Shown here: one piece after another, positions 17,389 through 27,060 of the stretch | How positions within the stretch are numbered: the first letter of the stretch is position 1 | How the letters are laid out: every line of letters starts with the position of its first letter | Source: Mucilaginibacter mallensis | Lineage (GTDB): Bacteria > Bacteroidota > Bacteroidia > Sphingobacteriales > Sphingobacteriaceae | Length of the DNA: 64,000 nt | Assembly (NCBI RefSeq): GCF_900105165.1 | Contig: NZ_LT629740.1 | Span: forward strand, 2,666,001 to 2,730,000 | Direction of reading: 5' to 3' | Program-made: the position numbers and the translations under genes | The notes under the pieces: model-generated | What the model saw: only the letters and a program-made list of their open reading frames with translations | Told to the model about the DNA's origin: nothing | Database searches by the model: none

Positions 17389-19404
17389 ATGGATGCTATC
17401 CAAAGAATTGAATGCAAGAACAAAGCAGCCTTTGTTATGTCTTTTGTGATTACAGATGGAAAATTCACTAGCCCGTCATCAGGTGATTACCCGGTACTAC
17501 AATCATGTACAATTGATCTCGCACCAACTAAATTACCCGAAGGTAATGTGGTTTGGGCTGTTGTGTCAGCTTATTGGGGCTCTACCAAGGCTGCTGCAGA
17601 AAAATTCACTTTCGCGATGAATGGCAAAATTGCCGTTTATGAAGTGGAGGGTACTCTTTTTGGCTATTCTATTAATTTTAAGGGTATTGAAGATGACCCT
17701 GGAAGCCGTCCTCCTGGTTTTCCGATATTTATTCCTATTAAACAAGAAGAATTTTTGAACTGGGCACATACCATTGATGTCCCCGGTGTTTGGACATGCG
17801 CCCCGCGTAGCGCGGATGATGTTGTTGCAGCCTGTAACTGGGCAGCACAAAATGGATATACGGTGAGGCCAAGGGGTATTATGCATAATTGGTCGCCACT
17901 ATCAGTAACACCAGGGTTACCAGATTATAATAAACTACTGCTTATAGATACTACGGTTTCTCTTAATGATATCAGTTTTATTCCGCCACATGGGTCTGTT
18001 GGCCCCTCGGTAAAAGTTGGTACAGGTGCAACAATGGCAGCCCTCATGCAATTTTTAGAAACTCAGCAAGGCGGTAATGGAGTTGCGCCGGGTTACAGTT
18101 TTCCGCATATACCGGCTCCCGATAATTTAACTGTTGGTGGTGTAATGGCTATCAATGCGCATGGCACAGCAGTACCAACACCGCCCAATGATAATTTTAC
18201 GACCACCTATGGTTCAATGAGTAACAGGATATTGTCATTAACTGCTGTTGTAACTGACCCACAAGGGACTGACCCCACAAAAGCTTACCAGTTAAAAATA
18301 TTTGAACGGGGCGATAAAGAAACTACTGCATTTATGACCCAACTTGGGCGCGCACTTATAACCGAAGTTACCATACAGGTGATTGATAACTATAACCTGC
18401 GCTGCCTCAGTATTACAAATATCGACAGCGCTACTTTATTTAAAGAACCCGCCGGAGGACCGCCACCGCCAAATAGCTGTGGTGACTTCCTTAATCAAAG
18501 TGGGCGTATTGAAGTGATCTGGTTCCCCTTCACTACCTATCCATGGCTAAAGGTGTGGACTGTTGATGCTGCCAAACCGGCTACATCAAGACAGGTAGAT
18601 GGGCCCAATAATTATACATTCTCTGATAATTTACCTGATTTTGTAACTAGTCTTATAGATATAATTCTAAACAGCGATCCCAGTTTAACCGTAAAATTCG
18701 GCCAAATGATGCTGGACATGACCAATAGCGGCCTTGATGGGTTAGTTTTGGGTTATCCTGTGCTACCGCAATGCAGGGATATATGGGGTGCATCAAAAAA
18801 CACACTATTTTATGTAAAGGACACCACGCTGCGTATAACTGCCAACGGCTATGCAGTATTGATGAATAAAGCCAATGTGCAGCAAGCGATTGCCGATTTC
18901 ACTACTCAGTTTGAAACCATGCTGACTGCCTATCAGGGGCAAAATAAATTCCCGATCAACTCACCGCTTGAAATACGTGTGACCGGTTTGGACAGTGGTG
19001 ATGGTATGCCATCGGTTACTGGTGGCCCAGCGGGCAGACCGGTAATTTCGAGCCTGGCAACCGATGCGGAAACAATAAAAAACAATTGGGATGTAGCGGT
19101 ATGGTTTGATGTGCTCACTATTCCGGGTACAAAATATGCAATGGATTTTTATACAGAGCTGGAAGAATGGTTTACACAGCATTTTACAGCACCAGCAACT
19201 AAAGTGGTTCCCGAATGGTCAAAAGGCTGGGCATATACCACAAATGGTGCCTGGACTAATGATGCTTTTATTGATGGGATAAAACAGGATTTTACAACAA
19301 ACCGTGCTGCCGATGATAATTGGGCATGGGAACAAGCAATATTGGCCAAGTATGATGCGTATAACATATATCAAAGTCAGCTTACGCAAACCTTGTTTTC
19401 GTGA
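17389..19404 (+). CDS. VAO-type FAD oxidase, cholesterol oxidase (type II)-like
   Basis: 671 residues. From residue ~110 the sequence follows the covalently flavinylated type II cholesterol oxidases: WTCAPRSADDVVAACNWAA, RPRGIMHNWSPL (H166 aligns with the FAD-linking His), VKVGTGATMAALMQFLE, NLTVGGVMAINAHGTAVP, YGSMSNRILSLTAVV and LGRALITEVTIQV, then a substrate-binding cap. The first ~105 residues are an extra beta-rich domain (FVMSFVITDGKF...CTIDLAP) of unknown role. There is no Sec or Tat signal, although characterised type II enzymes are secreted. Cholesterol itself is an unlikely substrate in this setting; a sterol-like or cyclised terpenoid alcohol fits the neighbours better. Last gene of the operon, 50 bp after the previous one. 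Confidence 0.8.
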   Translation: MDAIQRIECKNKAAFVMSFVITDGKFTSPSSGDYPVLQSCTIDLAPTKLPEGNVVWAVVSAYWGSTKAAAEKFTFAMNGKIAVYEVEGTLFGYSINFKGIEDDPGSRPPGFPIFIPIKQEEFLNWAHTIDVPGVWTCAPRSADDVVAACNWAAQNGYTVRPRGIMHNWSPLSVTPGLPDYNKLLLIDTTVSLNDISFIPPHGSVGPSVKVGTGATMAALMQFLETQQGGNGVAPGYSFPHIPAPDNLTVGGVMAINAHGTAVPTPPNDNFTTTYGSMSNRILSLTAVVTDPQGTDPTKAYQLKIFERGDKETTAFMTQLGRALITEVTIQVIDNYNLRCLSITNIDSATLFKEPAGGPPPPNSCGDFLNQSGRIEVIWFPFTTYPWLKVWTVDAAKPATSRQVDGPNNYTFSDNLPDFVTSLIDIILNSDPSLTVKFGQMMLDMTNSGLDGLVLGYPVLPQCRDIWGASKNTLFYVKDTTLRITANGYAVLMNKANVQQAIADFTTQFETMLTAYQGQNKFPINSPLEIRVTGLDSGDGMPSVTGGPAGRPVISSLATDAETIKNNWDVAVWFDVLTIPGTKYAMDFYTELEEWFTQHFTAPATKVVPEWSKGWAYTTNGAWTNDAFIDGIKQDFTTNRAADDNWAWEQAILAKYDAYNIYQSQLTQTLFS

Positions 19405-19446
19405 TTTACTTATTAAAATACTTAACCGGTTATTAAGATTATCAGG

Positions 19447-19476
19447 ATATTACCTTTTTTAATTAAAAGGTAATAT
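19447..19476 (+). terminator. Strong terminator hairpin after the long operon
   Basis: Perfect 12-bp stem ATATTACCTTTT / AAAAGGTAATAT with a 6-nt loop, 43 bp after the cholesterol-oxidase-like stop codon. It marks the end of the 2784-19404 transcription unit. Confidence 0.75.
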
Positions 19477-19645
19477 TTCCAATATTTATTCATTTTTGTT
19501 CATTAAAACCAAAATTTTTCAAGATACGTACATATTAATGTAATTAAATTAAAAAAAACAGGTTTATAATTTTGATGTTATAACTTTATAACTTGCATTT
19601 ATGACCGGTATTTTTTAATTCAACCGCCTGATTAATTTATATCAA

Positions 19646-20155
19646 TTGAACAAATCTTCTAAAACAACATTAGGATCTGAAAAAAGACAAGCCTTTTTTG
19701 TAGATCATCTTAACAGAATTTATTGCGCAAAATCGCATTTGGCTGAACGCTTGCCTGAAATTTATGAAGAAGCTGGTTTTGCTGATCTGAAACATGCAAT
19801 CAAAGAAACCATTCATGTGATTGAAAATCAAATAGCGCGAATGGATGAGATATTTGAATTACTGAACCTGCAATATTCATTTGAAAACTGCAATGCACTC
19901 ATCACTTTTTTAGAAAACATATTTACAAATTTACAACGGCAGTTTAGCGATCACGAAGTGCGTGACTTGCTGATCGTAACATACCTGTATCAGCAGGAAA
20001 GTGTTGAAATGGCTTCTTTCAGAATATTACAAATTGCCGCAGCGAGTATTCCTGAACCCAGAATAAAGAAATTACTGAAAGAAAATTACGAGGAAGCTAA
20101 AGCTGACAGAGCACTATTAATGGTGCTTACTGAAAAATACATAAAAAGCTATTAG
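19646..20155 (+). CDS. DUF892 (YciF-type) ferritin-like protein
   Basis: 169 residues, all helical. FFVDHLNRIYCAKSHLAERLPEI and the following helices with repeated Glu/His (KHAIKETIHVIENQIARMDEIFELL) match the DUF892/YciE-YciF family of ferritin-like stress proteins, where Glu/His pairs may bind a di-metal centre. The start is a TTG at 19646, because no ATG lies upstream in frame and the family motif begins within 20 residues. It stands alone after the terminator. A general stress role is inferred from the family only. Confidence 0.75.
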   Translation: MNKSSKTTLGSEKRQAFFVDHLNRIYCAKSHLAERLPEIYEEAGFADLKHAIKETIHVIENQIARMDEIFELLNLQYSFENCNALITFLENIFTNLQRQFSDHEVRDLLIVTYLYQQESVEMASFRILQIAAASIPEPRIKKLLKENYEEAKADRALLMVLTEKYIKSY

Positions 20156-20372
20156 TCAATATTGTGCGCTTGAAAACACCTCAAATTTCTCAATAAAAAT
20201 CTTATTCATTTTAGCCATTTTGCCTATTTAACAACTATTAGGAATACCCCCCCAAGCTGTTATTTATATTTAACGCTATCTTTAATTATTGATTAATTTC
20301 AATTGAAATAAAAGTTTCACAAGGGGAAAATCCCCCAAAAATGTGCTCTATTTTACGCCTAAGCTATTCCCT

Positions 20373-22904
20373 ATGACAAGTCACTTATCGCATCATAATC
20401 TGGAGCTTTTAAAAAGTAAAATTAAATATACATCCGGTCTGGAAAATGTGTCACCCGCCGATTGTAAAATAATATCCTGTCTTATACTAAAAAAAACAAG
20501 GTGCAATATAAGTGAAACTACTATAAAACGCATTTATGGCTTTGCTGTAAGCCGGTTTAACCCCTCTCTTTTTACATTAGATACGCTCAGTATATATTGT
20601 AATTATAGCGGATGGGAAGATTTTTGTGAACACCAGGCATCGTCAAAAATCACTAACGATGATGCTGCTGATTGGTTTAATTTACAACGTAACGCCGCTA
20701 AGATCACAAAATTCACTATTGATGCTATAAAAAACAGGTCGGGTATTCCCTATAACAGAACAGTTAGCAGGTCGTTTATAGAAGATCATTTTAATAATTT
20801 CAGGGAATCTGATTACACAGGTGCTGTTGTTGCAGCACCCGCGGGATATGGAAAAAGCATTTCTCTTTGCCAATGGGTTGAGCAACAGGTTGAATTAAAT
20901 GAATCAAAGGCTACTAATGATGTTATACTGTTCTTTAGTTCCATTGCATTGGTAAGCTTCCTGCTTTCAGGCCGGGATATTAATTACTGGCTGCTTGGAT
21001 TACTTGGCTACACCTCTGATAAAGACATAAATGCCATATGGGATGAAAAACAACGTAAGGGCAGCAGATTTTATCTGGTAATTGATGGCTTTGATGAACA
21101 TTCATTCAAAACAGATCAGTTTATGTTACTGCTGGGCCAAATTGGTGATCTTCTTGCTTTACACAGGTCAAACCCATGGATGAAAGTCATTTTAAGTATG
21201 CGTTCATGTACCTGGATCAATCATAGGCATGAGTTGCAGGCAAATGATAATAAATGGCTAACCGGCTTTAATACCGATGAGGATTGCATTAATGTACCGT
21301 TATTGAATCCGGCCGAAATAAAAACGCTTTGTTATAAGATCAATCCTTATTTGCATCAATTTATACCTATCCGCCTGGCCGCAGATTTTGATCACCCATT
21401 ATTTTTTCAATACTATTATAAAAAACATAAGGAAAACTTCTCTCCTGTTCATATGGATCACAGTGCAATATATGAGTTGATCTATTTTATGGTTCAAAGT
21501 AATATATATTCCGGTGGAAATGCTGAAGAAAAAGCATTACTGACAAGGGAACTAGCCGAATGTATGGATCCGGAACAGGGTAATCATGTGGCCGACAAAT
21601 TACAGATATACGACCTGATCAGTAAACACCATATTGCTTACCTGGAATTGCTAAGTACTGGTTTTTTAAGAGAGGTAAATGAAAGCGCCTTTAATCATTA
21701 CCATGTTGCAGTAAAGTTCAGCACCCCATATTTTACCAGTCTTGGCATAGCTCAATCACTGTTATACAAAAATAAAGACCGTTTTGATACTGTACTTATT
21801 AAGCATTTGCACAACCGGTTTGCTAACAACCCCATTAAATTATCCTTATTGAAATGGTGCATATTACATGCGGTTAGTACCGGTCAGCAATCAAATCTGG
21901 TACATTTAACTGAATTATATTTAACTCCGGTTGAAAAGTGTGAGATAATACTCTTTTTAGGTGATGTACTTAACAAGATACCAGTATGGCAAAAGGAAGA
22001 AATTGGTGATAAACTATTTGAATATTTCCTGGGTTCCGAATTACTGCATAATGACTATAAAAAAACATTAAAGCATTTATTAGCATTTAATTTATCACCC
22101 AAAAAAAGAATACAGGTTTATTCCTTACTGGCCATGCTGGCAATTATAAATCTGGAATTGGACGAGCTTTATACTTGTCTTATAAAACTAAAAGACTTTC
22201 AGGATGAGGATATGCTATTTTTTGCCATAAACCCATTACAATGCCTTGATGCTATTTATCAATTTTTAAAATATGGTATCATAAAAAAAGAATCATTGGA
22301 AGCATTAACCAAACTAGCTTTTACACCACCTAAAAATGAGCATGAACTAAGAAATTGTGTCATGAATGACATGCTATATATGCTTGGTATGTATACTTTA
22401 TCCATCTGCAACAATCCTAAAAAATCTATACGTTTTATTCATGCTATAAGATCATTTTATAAGAGTGATGATTTATATAATCAAACCTCAGTCTACGGTT
22501 TTATGGTAAAGATCATATCAGCTGATGCATATTTCCGTCTGGGTGATAATGATATGGTTACCGCTTTGTACTATGCCATATCCAACGCTTATGAAAAATC
22601 AGAAGGATTAATGTCGCCATTTATGAAAACCTTATTTTTAAGTGTAAAAATAAAATTCCTGGCGGGCAATCATGAAGATCATGCGATTATGGAAGAAATT
22701 AAAGCACTAAGGGCGAATAGCGAAACATCAGGCAATAAGCTATCCTTACTGTTAATACTAATCTTTATAATGAAAAATGAAAGAATGGCTGTTACCCATC
22801 CTAAATTCCATGCGCAGCTTTACAATGATTATAAAAAAATGGCCTATCAGTGCAGCGTAAATACCGATCTATTGAGCAGCCATTGCAACTTGGTTTATAA
22901 ATAG
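20373..22904 (+). CDS. STAND-type (NACHT-like) NTPase with N-terminal HTH-like domain
   Basis: 843 residues from ATG 20373 (a GTG at 20343 would add 10). Residues ~10-90 resemble a helical domain common at the N-terminus of Bacteroidota regulators (SETTIKRIYGFA...FTLDTLSIYCNYSGWEDFC). The NTPase has a P-loop APAGYGKS (K161) and a Walker B VIDGFDE (D238-E242), the latter with the acidic pair typical of NACHT/STAND proteins. About 500 C-terminal residues are helical, possibly TPR-like sensor repeats. Such proteins act as signal-activated switches in regulation or phage defence; no effector or partner gene adjoins it. It is convergent with wza, 12 bp apart. Confidence 0.65.
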   Translation: MTSHLSHHNLELLKSKIKYTSGLENVSPADCKIISCLILKKTRCNISETTIKRIYGFAVSRFNPSLFTLDTLSIYCNYSGWEDFCEHQASSKITNDDAADWFNLQRNAAKITKFTIDAIKNRSGIPYNRTVSRSFIEDHFNNFRESDYTGAVVAAPAGYGKSISLCQWVEQQVELNESKATNDVILFFSSIALVSFLLSGRDINYWLLGLLGYTSDKDINAIWDEKQRKGSRFYLVIDGFDEHSFKTDQFMLLLGQIGDLLALHRSNPWMKVILSMRSCTWINHRHELQANDNKWLTGFNTDEDCINVPLLNPAEIKTLCYKINPYLHQFIPIRLAADFDHPLFFQYYYKKHKENFSPVHMDHSAIYELIYFMVQSNIYSGGNAEEKALLTRELAECMDPEQGNHVADKLQIYDLISKHHIAYLELLSTGFLREVNESAFNHYHVAVKFSTPYFTSLGIAQSLLYKNKDRFDTVLIKHLHNRFANNPIKLSLLKWCILHAVSTGQQSNLVHLTELYLTPVEKCEIILFLGDVLNKIPVWQKEEIGDKLFEYFLGSELLHNDYKKTLKHLLAFNLSPKKRIQVYSLLAMLAIINLELDELYTCLIKLKDFQDEDMLFFAINPLQCLDAIYQFLKYGIIKKESLEALTKLAFTPPKNEHELRNCVMNDMLYMLGMYTLSICNNPKKSIRFIHAIRSFYKSDDLYNQTSVYGFMVKIISADAYFRLGDNDMVTALYYAISNAYEKSEGLMSPFMKTLFLSVKIKFLAGNHEDHAIMEEIKALRANSETSGNKLSLLLILIFIMKNERMAVTHPKFHAQLYNDYKKMAYQCSVNTDLLSSHCNLVYK

Positions 22905-22916
22905 CTTCTTTACACA

Positions 22917-23702
22917 TCATTGTTTTGAAAGTGTGAAAATTATTAAAACGGTATTTAGCAGCGTAAGTGCGGGCTGTGCAATATTTGAAAGATTCTGAAG
23001 TTTCTCATTTTTCACAGCGTGTCTGCTTTCTGAAACATAAATTATATCTTGATTTTGCAATATACAAGCTGGGTTTGATAGTGAATTAAGTTTGCCCAAA
23101 TCAATTTCGGTTACTTGTGGGTTTTCCTGGGGCCCACGAATGATCTTGATGTTTTTTTCATCGGCTTTACTGGTAAGTCCCCCGGCTTCACCAAGTACTT
23201 CTGTTAATGTAGTTTTATCCTTTAATAGCGGATAGTTGCCCGGTGTTTTAATCTCGCCCATTAATGTAACTTTTAAATTAAGTATTTTAACCTGTATAAC
23301 AGGGTCCTTTAACAATGTTTTGCTATACAGATAGGCTATCTTTTTTTCAGCTTCGTAACGGGTTAAACCGGCAACTTTAACATTGCCTAAAACTGGCAAA
23401 CCAATGGTGCTATCTTCTTCTACCTGATAAGTTTGGTTATCAGCATTTGCTGATGATGACGAAGAAGATGAGGTTGATGGGGCGTCATCAACAATATATT
23501 TCACGTTTTGCAGATTCCTGACCTGTAATATATCCTGCGGCTTGATCCGGTAGATTGTTGCAACGCTTATACTCGTATTCGGTTGAGTATTGCCTTCAAA
23601 AAGCACTTGATCCTGCTTATAGGAGCATGAACTAAATAACAGTAAAATTGATGATATAGATAAAACAAATTGTAAATGATGATTCAGTATTTTCCTGTTC
23701 AT
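22917..23702 (-). CDS. wza: Polysaccharide export outer-membrane lipoprotein (Wza/BexD-like)
   Basis: 261 residues. The signal peptide ends in a lipobox LFSSC (lipidated Cys near residue 27). Then come the Poly_export domain (YRIKPQDILQVRN...IGLPVLGNVKVAGLTRYEAEKKI) and a SLBB-type segment (VTLMGEIKTPGNYPLLKDKTTLTEVLGEAGGLT). A serine-rich insert (SSSSSSS, ~80) interrupts the first domain. The C-terminal hydrophobic segment (ALTLLNTVLIIFTLSK) would be the barrel helix or a membrane anchor. It forms the outer-membrane channel for the exopolysaccharide assembled by the genes to the right. It lies 9 bp after the adjoining glycosyltransferase on the same strand. Confidence 0.88.
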   Translation of the reverse strand: MNRKILNHHLQFVLSISSILLLFSSCSYKQDQVLFEGNTQPNTSISVATIYRIKPQDILQVRNLQNVKYIVDDAPSTSSSSSSSANADNQTYQVEEDSTIGLPVLGNVKVAGLTRYEAEKKIAYLYSKTLLKDPVIQVKILNLKVTLMGEIKTPGNYPLLKDKTTLTEVLGEAGGLTSKADEKNIKIIRGPQENPQVTEIDLGKLNSLSNPACILQNQDIIYVSESRHAVKNEKLQNLSNIAQPALTLLNTVLIIFTLSKQ

Positions 23703-23711
23703 ATATATTGT

Positions 23712-24866
23712 TTAATCTAACATAAGTGATACTGTTTCGCCTCTTAGCGGCATTGGGTTTACACTTTGTGGCCTTATAGCTATGGCTTCAAAATGGGTTG
23801 CATAAGCATTAACAATGCTTTCGCAATTATAAACCTGTTGTATCTTGTTCATGTTAGCTGCTAACATACCCTCAAATGCACCGGTACACTTCTTTACCAT
23901 CTGTAAGTTAAAGGCTACATCTCGTGCCGATAAAAAATACAAGGCATCATCACCAACTATCGCCCGGTTAAACTGATTATCATTTGCACAAATGAGACTA
24001 TTAGAAGCCATTGCTTCTAATAATGATGGGTTAGTACCACCTACTGTATGACCATGAAAATATAGATTAGAGTAATATCTAAGATTATTGAGGGTTTCCA
24101 TATGGTAAATTCCACCACAAAACCTTATATTTTTATAGGCGCGGAATTTCTCCTGTAAATAATTACCAAATTTATTGTTAACGCAGCCCACCACCAGGAA
24201 TGGCCTGTTGGTTTTTGCTATAACTACACCATCAAGTATAGCTTCTATGCTGTTCTCAGGTTCCATACGTGCAATAAGCATATCATAAGCATATGGCTCC
24301 AGGTGATATTCCCCAAGTATATCAGGAGCAGGTGTTTCAAATAGTTCGGCGCCGTAAGGAATGTATACAGGTTTTATACCGTATTTCTCGTCCAAATATT
24401 TTTGTATCCCGGCTGAGTCGGCAATTAAATGATCGCTATGTTTTACAGCAAGTTTTTCGGCAAACATTAAAAACTTCTGTACTTTTTTAGAATATTTGGT
24501 CCTCTTCCATTCCATACCATCCATATTAGTGGTAACAATGGTATTTCTTGGTAAAAGCCAACCCCATACCGAACTGCTTGTATAACCTAATTGCAGCACA
24601 ATATCATATTTTCCTTTTTTTAAATCCCTTATGCAATTCAGGTCATAAAAAAACTGTCCTATTGTTCCTATTTTGTATTCTGGATCATAGCAATGGCGTA
24701 TATTCACACCATTCCATTCCTTATCCTGGTATGGATGATTATGCGAATTATAAACTATAACCTCATATCCTTTTTTCACTAATCCGGCGGCCAGGTATTC
24801 GGCACATTGTTCAAAGCCTCCGTAACAATTAGGTATCCCTCTCGTGCCTATGATTGCTATTCGCAT
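23712..24866 (-). CDS. DUF1972/GT4-type glycosyltransferase (rhamnosyltransferase-like)
   Basis: 384 residues. The start IAIIGTRGIPNCYGGFEQCAEYLA is the DUF1972 signature found in rhamnosyl-type transferases of exopolysaccharide loci. The C-terminal half has the GT-B donor site (FHGHTVGGTNPSLLEAMAS). It is soluble or peripheral. It is paired with wza (9-bp gap) and separated by 240 bp from the divergent acyltransferase at 25107, so these two genes probably have their own promoter. Confidence 0.85.
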   Translation of the reverse strand: MRIAIIGTRGIPNCYGGFEQCAEYLAAGLVKKGYEVIVYNSHNHPYQDKEWNGVNIRHCYDPEYKIGTIGQFFYDLNCIRDLKKGKYDIVLQLGYTSSSVWGWLLPRNTIVTTNMDGMEWKRTKYSKKVQKFLMFAEKLAVKHSDHLIADSAGIQKYLDEKYGIKPVYIPYGAELFETPAPDILGEYHLEPYAYDMLIARMEPENSIEAILDGVVIAKTNRPFLVVGCVNNKFGNYLQEKFRAYKNIRFCGGIYHMETLNNLRYYSNLYFHGHTVGGTNPSLLEAMASNSLICANDNQFNRAIVGDDALYFLSARDVAFNLQMVKKCTGAFEGMLAANMNKIQQVYNCESIVNAYATHFEAIAIRPQSVNPMPLRGETVSLMLD

Positions 24867-25106
24867 ATTATATTATTTATTAAATGACAGGTTGGTTTAT
24901 TGTATGCTTAAATTATATACAGCCCGTATGGCTATAAAATATTTAGCATGACTAATATTACGGATAATAGTGCTGAAATACAGCAAGATAAGATCATATG
25001 AACATATTGTATAGAGGAAAAATTATGAACAAAATGAACATCGGATGAATGTCGGATTCAATGAAAATTATGCTTATTATTAAAGTAAATACTAAACGAA
25101 TTTCAC

Positions 25107-25772
25107 ATGAATAAAGCACTGAAATTGCTTGGTCGCATCAACCTAAAGACCATCTATTTCAATTTTAAATATTTCCCTTTCGGTATGGCTATCAGGTTGC
25201 CGGTACTCATTTCAAATAATGTTTTTTTACATAAAGTAAAGGGGCAAGTAATAATTAATGGCCCTATCAAAACGGGCCTTATTCAAATAGGCTATGGCAA
25301 AGTGGGGATAGCTGATTTTAAACGGTCGCGGGCCATTTGGGAGGTTGAGGGTGATGTAATATTTAATGGTAGAAGCTATATTATGCATGGCTGCAAAATT
25401 CATGTAATGAAAAATGCTCAGTTAATTATAGGCGACGGTTTTAATATGAGTGTGGAATGTGTTATTATCGCCCAAAAGAGAATTCGTATTGGCAAAGACA
25501 GTGGTATTTCATGGGAAAGCCTGGTTATGGATACTGATTTTCATCACATTTATGATGAAAACGGAATAGAATTTAATCATCCCAAAGAGATAATTATTGG
25601 CGATAATGTATGGGTAGCATGTAAATGCACCATTTTAAAGGGAGCTGTAATACCATCAGGCTGTGTAGTTGCCGCTAATTCAATGATCACTAAAACATTA
25701 ATTGAAGAAAAATGCATTTATGGCGGTAACCCGCTGCGTGTGCTTAAAAGCGGTATTACCTGGAAATATTAG
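25107..25772 (+). CDS. Left-handed beta-helix acyltransferase (hexapeptide family)
   Basis: 221 residues. Hexapeptide repeats begin around residue 80 (GDVIFNGRSYIMHGCKIHV...IRIGKDSGIS) and end in the family closing segment (IIIGDNVWVACKCTILKGAVIPSGCVVAANSMITK), followed by GGNPLRVLKSG. Family members transfer acetyl or other acyl groups to sugars. It is the only polysaccharide gene here on the plus strand. It ends exactly where the convergent WcaF-like gene ends (25772/25773), suggesting insertion or inversion into the locus. Confidence 0.82.
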   Translation: MNKALKLLGRINLKTIYFNFKYFPFGMAIRLPVLISNNVFLHKVKGQVIINGPIKTGLIQIGYGKVGIADFKRSRAIWEVEGDVIFNGRSYIMHGCKIHVMKNAQLIIGDGFNMSVECVIIAQKRIRIGKDSGISWESLVMDTDFHHIYDENGIEFNHPKEIIIGDNVWVACKCTILKGAVIPSGCVVAANSMITKTLIEEKCIYGGNPLRVLKSGITWKY

Positions 25773-26315
25773 CTAAATTATCGGGATAACTCCATCTCCC
25801 AGATCATAAATTAATTCACGGTTACGTGTGGCAATTGGTTTTGCGGGCACACCCCCAACAACAGTAAAAGGTGCTACATCCCTGGTTACTACTGCACCCG
25901 CCGCTACCACAGCACCGCGGCCTATGGTAACCCCAGGTAAAATAACAGCCCTTGAACATAGCCATACATAATCTTCAATAATCACCTCCTTGCCTACGGT
26001 TTCAAAAACAGCGGAATTATAGTCGTGATGTGATGTCCATATCATTACCTCATTACTAAGGTTAACATTGTTGCCGATAGTTAAGCCCCTACGGGCATCC
26101 AGCAAAGCATTATGGCCTATTACGGAACTGTTGCCTATCTTCAGTTTCCATGGGCTCCTCACTTCAAATCCTCTATAAATACCTACTTTTTTACCAATTT
26201 TAGCTTTTAAAGCTCGTAATAAGGCTATCCGTATGGTATGAAAAGGCAATAAACCAATAGTTGCGCAAGCCATATAAATAAATGCTGTCTGTAGCTTGTT
26301 TATATTATTATCCAT
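25773..26315 (-). CDS. WcaF-like hexapeptide acetyltransferase
   Basis: About 180 residues. A short N-terminal helix is followed by [37 protein letters not shown], and the HHD segment (WTSHHDYNS) carries the catalytic His typical of maltose/colanic-acid-type acetyltransferases. Closing repeats end in [12 protein letters not shown] prefer ATG 26315, which overlaps the upstream stop codon (ATGGATAA), over ATG 26327. It is probably an O-acetyltransferase decorating the exopolysaccharide repeat unit. Confidence 0.85.
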   Translation of the reverse strand: MDNNINKLQTAFIYMACATIGLLPFHTIRIALLRALKAKIGKKVGIYRGFEVRSPWKLKIGNSSVIGHNALLDARRGLTIGNNVNLSNEVMIWTSHHDYNSAVFETVGKEVIIEDYVWLCSRAVILPGVTIGRGAVVAAGAVVTRDVAPFTVVGGVPAKPIATRNRELIYDLGDGVIPII

Positions 26316-27060
26316 ATTTTGTAACATCAGGCCTTGTTATACTTTTAATAATTACTTCTACCTCTCCCGGTTTTCTATTTTTCAATACCCGCCCGGGCAC
26401 ACCCGCTACAATTGAATTAGATGCAACCGACTTGGTTACCACACAACCTGCTGCTATTACAGATCCTTCGCCAATGGTTACGCCGGCAAGTATAGTAGCA
26501 CCGGCGCCAATCCAGCAATTGTTTTCAATAACTACGCTGCTACGGGTTACTCCCTGGTCTTTAATATTCTTATCAGTATCTGAAAAATTATGATTTTCAG
26601 AAAATATTTTCACTCCCGGCCCAATAATTACGTCATCGCCTATTTCAATACCGCCCTGCCCTGCAAGGTAAGCACCTGCATTTATACCTGAATTGTTGCC
26701 AATAGTGATGCCCACGCCTTTATGAGCTATTACACCCGTACATATCATGGTGCAGTTGCGTGCCAGTGATACATTATCCTTAACAAATATCCCTTTACAG
26801 GATAAGGCATTAATATAAACATGGTCTTCCAATATGAGGTTCGCACCAGCAGTAAACAGGTAAGGATGCCTGATGATAACTCCTGTGCCAATAAATACCA
26901 ATCCATTTGATGCTTTGAAAAATATTTTTTTCCAACTGCCACGCAATACCTGCTTAAACCTTACTGACGTAATTTCAACAAGATCCCTCAGATCATACTT
27001 ACTCTCCCATTTATAATCAGGATTGCCCTTAAGCTTCCTTATAACTTTTTCTATCAACAT
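26308..27060 (-). CDS. Hexapeptide acyltransferase of the exopolysaccharide locus
   Basis: 250 residues. Two blocks of left-handed beta-helix repeats are visible ([24 protein letters not shown] and [20 protein letters not shown]), with the catalytic-type ENHNFSD and the closing [22 protein letters not shown]...[11 protein letters not shown]. It overlaps the upstream glycosyltransferase by 32 bp, showing translational coupling. It is likely the second O-acyltransferase acting on the same repeat unit. Confidence 0.85.
   Translation of the reverse strand: MLIEKVIRKLKGNPDYKWESKYDLRDLVEITSVRFKQVLRGSWKKIFFKASNGLVFIGTGVIIRHPYLFTAGANLILEDHVYINALSCKGIFVKDNVSLARNCTMICTGVIAHKGVGITIGNNSGINAGAYLAGQGGIEIGDDVIIGPGVKIFSENHNFSDTDKNIKDQGVTRSSVVIENNCWIGAGATILAGVTIGEGSVIAAGCVVTKSVASNSIVAGVPGRVLKNRKPGEVEVIIKSITRPDVTKYG

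Noticed and set aside
20322..20335. GGGGaaaatCCCC hairpin just before the NACHT-like gene as a regulatory structure
   Set aside because: Only a four-base-pair stem with a short loop; could be chance and no partner element is seen.
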